Origin: Anaerolineaceae bacterium
GTDB lineage: Bacteria > Chloroflexota > Anaerolineae > 4572-78
NCBI GenBank assembly: GCA_024762375.1
Contig: JANTHQ010000028.1
Coordinates: forward strand, 1 to 11,917
DNA length: 11,917 nucleotides
Direction: 5' to 3'
Shown: one piece after another, positions 6,015-11,917 of the stretch
Layout of the letters: every line of letters begins with the position of its first letter
Position numbering within the stretch: the first letter of the stretch is position 1
The notes under the pieces: generated by a model
What the model saw: only the letters and a program-made list of their open reading frames with translations
Database searches by the model: none
What the model was told of the DNA's origin: nothing
Translations under genes and position numbers: made by a program

Positions 6015-8530
6015 TGATTTTCCTGCGCTTCCACACCGATTTCATCCAAAATGGTGCGTACTTTCTCAGCCAAGCGGTGAGTCGAAAATGGTTTTTGCAA
6101 AAAATGAACATGTTTACTCAACGCGCCCCGCTTGCCGAGCAAGTTATCGGTATAGCCGGACATAAACAATACCGGCAACTTCGGCAGACGCTGGCGCAAT
6201 GTTTCTGCCAGTTTTGGCCCATCTATTTCGGGCATAATCACATCCGTCACCAGCAAATCAATCGGCTGTTGATTTTCAGCAATTTGTTGTAGCGCGTGCG
6301 CGCCGTTTTCTGCCACCAACAAATTGTAGCCCAATGCCCGCAACGAATCGGCGGCAAAGGCACGAACTTGCTCGTCATCTTCTGCCAGCAAAATTGTTTC
6401 CGTGCCGGTCAACACGGGTGCAGTTTCGTTTGTTTCGGTATGTTCGGGAGTGTCTACTTTTTCGGGCAGTGGCCAGAGGATTTTAAATGTTGTTCCCAAT
6501 CCTTTTCGGCTGTAAACGTAAATACTGCCGCCATTTTGTTTGACGATGCCATACACGGTTGCCAATCCCAATCCGGTGCCCCGTCCTTTCGGTTTCGTGG
6601 TGAAAAACGGCTCGAAAATCTTTTCTCGCACATCTTCGTCCATGCCGATACCGGTATCGGTAACAGACAGACTCAGATATTCACCCGGTGCAGCATCGGG
6701 GTGGGTTGCAGCAAATGCCTCATCCAGCGTGAGTTTTTCTGTTTGGATGGTGATGGTTTTGCCCCGCGCCGGGTCTGCCTGAGCATAGATGGCATCGCGG
6801 GCATTTACCACCAAATTGACCAGAATCTGCTCAAGTTGGTGCGGGTCGGCATTGATGGGTGGCACATCGGGCGCGAGTTTTGTTTCGATGGTAATATCTT
6901 CGCGGATGAGATGGCGCAGCATATCCAATAATTCTTGAATGTGGCGGTTGATGCCCACCGCTTGCGGGCGATACATCTGCCGGCGGCTAAAAGCCAGCAA
7001 TTGCCCGGTCAACTTGGCGGCACGGTTACCGGCCGAAAGGATGCCAACCAAATTTTTCCGCGCGGGATGTTCTTCCGGCAGTTTCATCAATCCCAGTTCT
7101 GCCTGCCCGTTAATGGCGGTGAGCAAATTGTTAAAATCGTGGGCAATCCCCCCCGCCAGCGTGCCGATGGATTCCATTTTTTGAGCCTGTTGCAAACGGG
7201 CTTCACTTTCTTGCAGTGCAATTTCGGCTTCTTTTTGGGCAGTAATGTCCTGCACCGCGCCGAAAATTCGTACAACACGCTGTTCGGCTTCATCCCACTG
7301 CGGTCGGGCATAATCGCGCATCCAGCGGATGCCACCATTCTTTGTAATAATGCGGTATTCCACCACATTTGGTTTGCTTTGCAATAACGATTTAAACTGC
7401 CGGAGGGGAACAGCGCGGTCTTCGGGATGGATCAATACATCCCAGCCACCTTTTTCGCGCAGTTCGGCGGCTGTGTAACCGGAAATTCGTTCCAATGCGC
7501 CGGTCACCCATTCGTTTTCCAGCGAATAATCGGCATTAACCCGATATGCGAATGAATAATCGGAAGTTAATTCCGAGACCAGTCGAAACCGCTCTTCGCT
7601 TTCGCGCAAGGCTGTTTCGGCTTGTTTTTGTTCTGTCACATCATCATACACCGCGACAATTTCGCCGGTGGGCAGTTTGTACACATAATTGTTTCGCCAG
7701 CGCAACAAGTTGCCATTTTCATAATAGGTCAGAGGGAACCGCTCCGGCTCACCGGTGCGCCACACCCGTTGGAGAACCTCAAAAAGCCCGTTTTTTGTTT
7801 CCGGAAAAACATCCAGCACCGATTTGCCGATGATATGTTCGCGTTTGACATTGCCGATGCGCTCACCGGCAGCGTTAAATCCGGCAATGATGAAATCTTG
7901 CCCGTCATTTGATGCTTCGTAAACCACCACGCCACTGCTCATATTCTCAAAAAGTTGGTGAAACCGCTCGTTGCTCAATTGCAGGGCTTGGTGAACCTGT
8001 GCATTTTTCAACGCGATGGCGGCATATCGCCCGAAGGCTTCTGCCAACCACAAATCGTTATCCGAAAATTCTTCACCCATGCGGTTGACGGTCATTGCGC
8101 CCAACACTGTTTCATCCACAATCAATGGCACACTCAACACACTTTCTTCTTCATCGGCGGTTGTGCCGGGGATTTGATAACCATCGTCATCAAAATAGGC
8201 TTTGTTAAAAACCATACCCTGCCGCGCTTTGATGGCTTTTCCGGTCAAACTATTGTCAATATGGATAGGCGTTTTTAAAATTTCATCTTTAAAATCAGGG
8301 TCAATCACCACGCGGGGTGTCAGCGTTTTGCCGTCATTTTCGAGCAAGAAAATCACACAGCCAAAGGCTTGCAGTATTGTCACCACGCCGTTGGCAATCC
8401 GTTCGAGCACTTCATCCATGTTCAAACTGGTGGTTAAATTTTGGCTCAAATCAACCAAATATTCCAGTTCTTGCACGCGTTTCAACGTCGATTCGTAAAT
8501 CGTTTGCAATTTATGGTCGGGAGCAACCAT
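6011..8530 (-). CDS. Soluble hybrid sensor histidine kinase (GAF-PAS-PAS-HisKA-HATPase-REC)
   Basis: An 839-residue protein without membrane segments, so it should sense a cytosolic signal. Domains in order: GAF (about 20-180), PAS (about 185-302), PAS/PAC (about 312-433, ending VQDITAQKEAE), HisKA with the phosphoacceptor H464 in GGIAHDFNNLL, HATPase_c with N-box NLVVNARDA (572-580), G1 DTGIGM (625-630), FEPFFTTK (639-646) and G2 GRGTGLGL (649-656), then a receiver domain (about 711-830) with acidic pocket EDDE (717-720), phosphorylatable D763 in VTDVIMP, SGYT and K813. All catalytic residues are present. There is no output domain and no adjacent response regulator, so the next relay partner is unknown. 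The ATG at 8530 has GGAGG 5 nt upstream and is preferred to a TTG four codons earlier. The coupled lipoprotein gene follows. Confidence 0.95.
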   Translation of the reverse strand: MVAPDHKLQTIYESTLKRVQELEYLVDLSQNLTTSLNMDEVLERIANGVVTILQAFGCVIFLLENDGKTLTPRVVIDPDFKDEILKTPIHIDNSLTGKAIKARQGMVFNKAYFDDDGYQIPGTTADEEESVLSVPLIVDETVLGAMTVNRMGEEFSDNDLWLAEAFGRYAAIALKNAQVHQALQLSNERFHQLFENMSSGVVVYEASNDGQDFIIAGFNAAGERIGNVKREHIIGKSVLDVFPETKNGLFEVLQRVWRTGEPERFPLTYYENGNLLRWRNNYVYKLPTGEIVAVYDDVTEQKQAETALRESEERFRLVSELTSDYSFAYRVNADYSLENEWVTGALERISGYTAAELREKGGWDVLIHPEDRAVPLRQFKSLLQSKPNVVEYRIITKNGGIRWMRDYARPQWDEAEQRVVRIFGAVQDITAQKEAEIALQESEARLQQAQKMESIGTLAGGIAHDFNNLLTAINGQAELGLMKLPEEHPARKNLVGILSAGNRAAKLTGQLLAFSRRQMYRPQAVGINRHIQELLDMLRHLIREDITIETKLAPDVPPINADPHQLEQILVNLVVNARDAIYAQADPARGKTITIQTEKLTLDEAFAATHPDAAPGEYLSLSVTDTGIGMDEDVREKIFEPFFTTKPKGRGTGLGLATVYGIVKQNGGSIYVYSRKGLGTTFKILWPLPEKVDTPEHTETNETAPVLTGTETILLAEDDEQVRAFAADSLRALGYNLLVAENGAHALQQIAENQQPIDLLVTDVIMPEIDGPKLAETLRQRLPKLPVLFMSGYTDNLLGKRGALSKHVHFLQKPFSTHRLAEKVRTILDEIGVEAQENQ

Positions 8531-8565
8531 CGTTTCCTCCAAAGTAACGGGTGACGCACATTTTT

Positions 8566-8594
8566 ATTGTAAACGATTATGGCGTTAGTTACAA
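8566..8594 (-). promoter_or_regulatory. Predicted promoter of the histidine kinase-lipoprotein operon
   Basis: On the minus strand TTGTAA (8594-8589, 4 of 6), a 17-bp spacer and TACAAT (8571-8566, 5 of 6) lie 35 bp before the ATG at 8530. The predicted start of transcription is near 8559. Sequence match and position only. Confidence 0.5.
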
Positions 8595-8654
8595 CATGGC
8601 TTTGCATTAACATCCATCTAACATAACTTTAACGCGATTCTAACTGAATGGGGA

Positions 8655-8660
8655 TACAAT
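8655..8660 (+). promoter_or_regulatory. Possible -10 box of clpB
   Basis: TACAAT lies 98 bp before the clpB start in the 228-bp divergent region. No convincing -35 lies 16-18 bp upstream, and there is no TGn extension. An alternative sigma factor or an activator may be needed. No CIRCE inverted repeat (TTAGCACTC/GAGTGCTAA) for HrcA and no enterobacterial sigma32 pattern was found here. Confidence 0.35.
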
Positions 8661-8669
8661 AAAACAGAC

Positions 8670-8753
8670 GCAGAGAGTTGGGAACGTTTCATATCGTGTT
8701 TTATGCGGCATATTTCAAGCCTCTCTGCCACCGAAATTTTTGAAATCAGGGGG
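8670..8753 (+). promoter_or_regulatory. clpB 5' leader with two competing inverted repeats next to the ribosome binding site
   Basis: GCAGAGAG (8670-8677) pairs perfectly with CTCTCTGC (8721-8728). ATTTCAA (8712-8718) pairs perfectly with TTGAAAT (8740-8746), ending 1 nt before the Shine-Dalgarno AGGGGG (8748-8753), which is 5 nt from the ATG. The first right arm lies in the loop of the second hairpin, so the two would compete or form a pseudoknot. A translational thermosensor is possible but only inferred. Confidence 0.35.
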
Positions 8754-8758
8754 TTCTC

Positions 8759-11338
8759 ATGAATCTGAACAAATATACCGAAAAATCGCAAGAAGCCATT
8801 TTGATGGCACAAAAATTAGCAGAAGATTTCAGCGCAAGCGAAATTTTGCCGGAACATTTGCTGCTGGCGCTGTTGCAGCAGGAAGGCGGCATCGTGCCGC
8901 AACTCGCCCGCCGATTGGGCATCAACCCAGAAAGTTGGGCGGCCAGCTTGCACACCGATTTGGCGAGCCGTGCCAAAGTGTACGGCGGCAGCCAACCCGG
9001 CGTGGGGCAAGCACTGCATACCGTGCTCCGTATGGCGGAAGAAGCCGCCGAAAAAATGAAAGACGAATATGTCAGCGTGGAACATCTCTTTTTGGCGTTG
9101 GCAGCCACCATCAAAGAGTTCCCGGTTGACCATAACGCCATTTTGCAGGCGCTGGCACAGGTGCGCGGCAGTCAGCGCGTCACCAGCCAAAATCCCGAAA
9201 CGACCTACGAGGCGTTGGAAAAATACGGGCGCGACCTGACCGATTTGGCGCGCAAAGGCAAAATCGACCCCGTCATCGGGCGGGATGAAGAGATTCGGCG
9301 GGTGGTGCAGGTACTCAGCCGCCGCACCAAAAACAACCCGGTGCTCATCGGCGAGCCGGGCGTGGGTAAAACCGCCATCGTCGAAGGGCTGGCGCAGCGC
9401 ATTGTACGCGGCGATGTGCCGGAAGGGCTGAAAAACAAAACCATTTTCGCGCTGGATATGGGTTCGCTGATTGCCGGCGCAAAATTCCGCGGCGAATTTG
9501 AGGAGCGATTGAAAGCCGTGCTGAAAGAAATCTCCGAAAGCGAAGGGCAAATCATTCTGTTCATCGACGAATTGCACACCGTCGTCGGCGCGGGCGCGGC
9601 AGAAGGCGCGATGGACGCGGGCAATATGCTCAAACCGATGCTGGCGCGCGGCGAATTGCACACCATCGGCGCAACCACGCTGGATGAATACCGCAAATAC
9701 GTGGAAAAAGATGCCGCACTGGAACGCCGATTCCAACCCGTGCTGGTCGATGAGCCATCGGTGGAAGATACCATCAGCATTCTGCGCGGGCTGAAAGAGA
9801 AATATGAAGTTCACCACGGCGTGCGAATTCAGGACGGCGCAGTCATCGCCGCGGCCACGATGAGTCATCGCTATATCAGCGACCGATTCTTGCCCGACAA
9901 AGCGATTGACCTGATTGACGAAGCCGCCAGCCGCCTGCGCACGGAAATCGACAGCAAACCGACCGAACTCGACAAGATTGACCGCGCTATCATGCAGTTG
10001 GAAATTGAGCGCGAGGCGTTGAAAAAAGAAAAAGACGCCGCCAGCAAAGAACGGCTCAAAAAATTGGAAAAAGAACTGGCGGATTTGAAAGAGCAGTCGA
10101 AAGAATTGACCGCTCGCTGGCAAAACGAAAAAGAGGTCATCCAAACCCTGCGCAGTATCAAAGAGCAGATTGACGCCACCCGTATCGAAATCGAACGCGC
10201 CGAGCGTCATCAGGATTTGGAAAAAGCCGCCCGCCTGCGGTATGGAACCCTGCGCGAGCTGGAAGAAAAACTCGCCGCGCAGGAAGAAAAATTGCGCGAC
10301 ATGCAGGAAAGCGGTTCGCTGCTGAAAGAGGAAGTGGACGCGGAAGATATCGCCGATATTGTGTCGCGATGGACGGGCATTCCGGTGAGCAAACTGCTGG
10401 AAGGCGAAAAAGAGAAACTGCTGAAAATGGAAGACCGTCTGCACCACCGGGTGATTGGGCAAGATGAAGCCATCCATGCGGTGGCAAACGCCGTGCGCCG
10501 CAGTCGCGCCGGGTTGAACGACCCCAACCGTCCCATCGGCTCATTCATCTTCCTCGGCCCGACGGGCGTCGGTAAAACCGAACTTGCCCGCGCGTTGGCG
10601 GAATTCCTGTTCGATGATGAGCAAGCCATGATTCGCATTGATATGAGCGAATATCAGGAACGGCACACCGTCAGCCGGTTGGTCGGCGCGCCGCCGGGTT
10701 ATGTCGGCTACGATGAAGGCGGGCAGTTGACCGAAGCCGTGCGCCGCAAACCGTACAGCGTGGTGCTGTTCGATGAAATCGAAAAGGCGCACCCGGAAGT
10801 GTTCAACGTGCTGCTGCAACTGCTGGACGATGGCCGGCTGACCGACAGCCACGGGCGCACGGTGAGTTTCAAAAATGTGGTGGTCATCATGACCAGCAAC
10901 ATCGGCAGCCACCTCATTCAGGAAATGGGCGCAGAAGCCGCCAAATCGCAGGTGCTATCGTTGCTGCACAAAGAATTCCGGCCTGAATTTTTGAACCGGA
11001 TTGACGACATTATCGTCTTCCACAGCCTGAGCAAAGAAGACCTGCGCCGCATTGTGGATATTCAACTGGAACACCTGCGCGGCCTGCTGGCAGAACGCAA
11101 TATGACGCTGGAACTGACCGACGCCGCGAAAAACTATCTGGCAGAGGTTGGTTTCGACCCGACCTTCGGCGCGCGTCCGCTGAAACGCGCCATCCAGCGT
11201 TACCTGCAAGACCCGCTGGCGATGAAAATTCTCTCCGGCGAGTTTATGGACGGCGACACCATCAAAGTGGATGCCAACGGCGACGGCTTGACCTTCCATG
11301 TCGATATTCCCGTGGTCGAAGGGGAAGTTGTGGCGTAA
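8759..11338 (+). CDS. clpB: ClpB, Hsp100 AAA+ protein disaggregase
   Basis: An 859-residue protein of normal ClpB length. The Clp_N double repeat covers about 1-145. NBD1 has Walker A GEPGVGKT (198-205), pore loop KFRG (242-245), Walker B ILFIDE (266-271) and arginines in LERRF (321-325). The coiled-coil middle domain (about 395-525, rich in Glu/Lys/Leu) marks it as ClpB/Hsp104 and not ClpA or ClpC. NBD2 has Walker A GPTGVGKT (600-607), pore motif GYVGYDEGG (647-655) and Walker B VVLFDE (668-673), then the small D2 domain with GARPLKRAI (804-812). No ClpP-docking IGF/IGL loop was seen. The hexamer threads aggregated proteins through its pore, working with DnaK/DnaJ/GrpE, none of which is encoded here. 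AGGGGG lies 5 nt before the ATG. It is transcribed alone, ending at the hairpin at 11343. Confidence 0.97.
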   Translation: MNLNKYTEKSQEAILMAQKLAEDFSASEILPEHLLLALLQQEGGIVPQLARRLGINPESWAASLHTDLASRAKVYGGSQPGVGQALHTVLRMAEEAAEKMKDEYVSVEHLFLALAATIKEFPVDHNAILQALAQVRGSQRVTSQNPETTYEALEKYGRDLTDLARKGKIDPVIGRDEEIRRVVQVLSRRTKNNPVLIGEPGVGKTAIVEGLAQRIVRGDVPEGLKNKTIFALDMGSLIAGAKFRGEFEERLKAVLKEISESEGQIILFIDELHTVVGAGAAEGAMDAGNMLKPMLARGELHTIGATTLDEYRKYVEKDAALERRFQPVLVDEPSVEDTISILRGLKEKYEVHHGVRIQDGAVIAAATMSHRYISDRFLPDKAIDLIDEAASRLRTEIDSKPTELDKIDRAIMQLEIEREALKKEKDAASKERLKKLEKELADLKEQSKELTARWQNEKEVIQTLRSIKEQIDATRIEIERAERHQDLEKAARLRYGTLRELEEKLAAQEEKLRDMQESGSLLKEEVDAEDIADIVSRWTGIPVSKLLEGEKEKLLKMEDRLHHRVIGQDEAIHAVANAVRRSRAGLNDPNRPIGSFIFLGPTGVGKTELARALAEFLFDDEQAMIRIDMSEYQERHTVSRLVGAPPGYVGYDEGGQLTEAVRRKPYSVVLFDEIEKAHPEVFNVLLQLLDDGRLTDSHGRTVSFKNVVVIMTSNIGSHLIQEMGAEAAKSQVLSLLHKEFRPEFLNRIDDIIVFHSLSKEDLRRIVDIQLEHLRGLLAERNMTLELTDAAKNYLAEVGFDPTFGARPLKRAIQRYLQDPLAMKILSGEFMDGDTIKVDANGDGLTFHVDIPVVEGEVVA

Positions 11339-11342
11339 ATTT

Positions 11343-11377
11343 CGTAGGGGCACGCGGCGGCGTGCCCCTACGTTTTT
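11343..11377 (+). terminator. Rho-independent terminator of clpB
   Basis: A 13-bp perfect GC-rich stem (CGTAGGGGCACGC at 11343-11355 with its complement at 11360-11372), a 4-nt loop GGCG and TTTTT (11373-11377). It begins 4 bp after the clpB stop codon. As I recall, GTAGGGGC...GCCCCTAC hairpins are common dispersed repeats in some bacterial genomes, so it may also be a mobile palindromic element. Confidence 0.92.
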
Positions 11378-11422
11378 GCTTGCATTTTTTACGATACCTT
11401 TACCCACCCTGCCGCGACTCTG

Positions 11423-11431
11423 TGATACAAT
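11423..11431 (+). promoter_or_regulatory. Possible extended -10 promoter of the YjfB-like gene
   Basis: TGATACAAT (TGn plus TACAAT, 11426-11431) lies 28 bp before the start of the small gene. No -35 match is seen 17 bp upstream, which an extended -10 can tolerate. It follows the clpB terminator, so the small gene needs its own promoter. Confidence 0.5.
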
Positions 11432-11459
11432 GGACGCAGAAAACATTTCGAGGTGCGGT

Positions 11460-11651
11460 ATGGGAATTTCCGGCGTTTCGGGCGCAAGCATGCAAAATTC
11501 ATTGGCAATGCAAGCCACAGCCCAGCAAGGGTTGAAAGTTCAAGACCAAATTTCAGTGGCGGTCATCAAACAGACGCAAGACCAGCAAAAAATGCTGGCA
11601 GAAGCGCTGATAAAAATGATGGACACCGGGCGAGTGGATATCCGCGTGTAG
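11460..11651 (+). CDS. Small YjfB-like protein (putative motility protein family)
   Basis: A 63-residue protein starting MGISGVSGASMQNSLAMQ, with no membrane segment. After a Gly/Ser-rich start it is predicted to be a single amphipathic helix: QISVAVIKQTQDQQKMLAEA, then LIKMM, ending RVDIRV. Size and pattern (Ser/Met/Gln-rich N-terminus, a VAVxKxxxDxQK core, a terminal LIKMM) resemble the YjfB family, first noted in Bacillus and annotated as putative motility proteins; the molecular role is unknown. The resemblance is from memory and not tested by search. The ATG at 11460 has GAGGTG at 11450-11455, a good ribosome binding site, and an extended -10 upstream. No flagellar or pilus gene is in the window. 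It sits alone between two terminators. Confidence 0.7.
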   Translation: MGISGVSGASMQNSLAMQATAQQGLKVQDQISVAVIKQTQDQQKMLAEALIKMMDTGRVDIRV

Positions 11652-11669
11652 TTGGTTAATTGATGAATC

Positions 11670-11741
11670 GGAGATTGGTAATTGGTTGGTTGGAGATTCG
11701 CAAAAGGGATTTCCAATCGCCAATCAACCAATCTCTTTTTT
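11670..11741. terminator. Hairpin repeat at the convergent gene ends, probable terminator
   Basis: GAGATTGG (11671-11678) pairs with CCAATCTC (11728-11735). The stem continues with a one-base bulge through ATTGG (11681-11685) with CCAAT (11720-11724). Other registers are possible because of the repeated TTGG units. A T run (11734-11742) follows on the plus strand and would terminate the YjfB-like gene. The left arm shares GGAGATTGGTWATTGG with the terminator at 3076. Confidence 0.7.
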
Positions 11742-11917
11742 TATTCCCGGCGTTTAACTCGCTGCCACTGCACCGACTGCCCGCCGGAGAGATACCGCCA
11801 CAGCCCCATCAGCGCCGCTAGATTGCTGTTCACCAAAAATGTGGGCAGATAGAGCAGTTTGCCCACATTCCCCCCCGCCGATTGCCGCCGCCTGCCAACC
11901 ATCGCCAGCAGATAGAA
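11741..11917 (-). CDS. Probable membrane glycosyltransferase (family 2-like), C-terminal 58 residues only
   Basis: The minus strand from 11917 is open to a TAA at 11741-11743. The fragment contains KLLYLPTFLVNSNLAALMG, then LWRYLSGGQSVQWQRV and a basic end KRRE. This looks like the last transmembrane helix and cytosolic tail of processive family 2 glycosyltransferases, in which a late-helix VNxAxLxGxxRxLxGxQxxxWxRVxR-type ending is common. Such enzymes polymerise or transfer sugars at the inner membrane. The catalytic domain lies beyond the right edge, so the substrate and even the family are not certain. It is convergent with the YjfB-like gene, and the stop codon lies directly beside the shared hairpin. 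Confidence 0.6.
   Translation of the reverse strand, partial: FYLLAMVGRRRQSAGGNVGKLLYLPTFLVNSNLAALMGLWRYLSGGQSVQWQRVKRRE

Noticed and set aside
5484..6165. Plus-strand open frames rich in Gly, Val, Cys and Arg opposite the lipoprotein
   Set aside because: They are the complement of the Pro/Thr/Ala linker codons; the lipoprotein has a signal peptide, a lipobox and coupling to the upstream gene.
8531..8758. HrcA-CIRCE or sigma32-type heat-shock element before clpB
   Set aside because: Neither the TTAGCACTC inverted repeat nor a CTTGAA/CCCCAT pair on the coding strand was found in the divergent region.
8816..10477. A 553-codon open frame antisense to clpB
   Set aside because: It lies wholly inside the clearly identified clpB gene. 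Its product is rich in Phe, Gln and Arg in the way expected from the complement of Glu/Lys/Leu-rich coding DNA, and no recognisable motif is present.

Overview
The window looks like chromosomal DNA from a free-living bacterium, most likely of the phylum Chloroflexota (an Anaerolineae-type lineage). This is inference. It rests on a lipoprotein with a long Pro/Thr linker, a SufR-controlled suf operon with sufC before sufB, an Mrp protein without the CxxC motif, and intergenic DNA built from short 7-8 bp repeat units. No rRNA, tRNA, CRISPR array, insertion sequence or phage gene was seen.

Positions 1-3120 form an iron-sulfur cluster block. sufC and sufB (sufB cut by the window edge) run leftward. 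The repressor sufR runs rightward from a shared divergent promoter region and is followed by mrp, an Fe-S carrier ATPase. The known SufR operator pattern CAAC-N6-GTTG occurs as a one-mismatch copy at the suf -35 box and as a perfect copy inside the mrp promoter. SufR therefore probably controls suf, itself and mrp as one regulon.

Positions 3124-8530 hold a leftward cluster. It encodes a soluble hybrid sensor histidine kinase (GAF-PAS-PAS-HisKA-HATPase-REC), a translationally coupled lipoprotein with a conserved domain of unknown function, and an SLC12-type cation-chloride cotransporter-like permease. The lipoprotein-permease gap carries two short tandem repeats. This kinase/lipoprotein/transporter grouping is the least familiar arrangement in the window.

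Positions 8531-11380 hold clpB, the Hsp100 disaggregase. It has a roughly 100-nt leader able to form competing hairpins next to the ribosome binding site, no CIRCE element, and a strong terminator. Positions 11381-11917 hold a 63-residue protein resembling the YjfB family of putative motility proteins, a hairpin repeat, and the C-terminal end of a probable membrane glycosyltransferase on the minus strand. The two convergent gene ends, near 3100 and 11700, carry related hairpins sharing the 16-mer GGAGATTGGTWATTGG.
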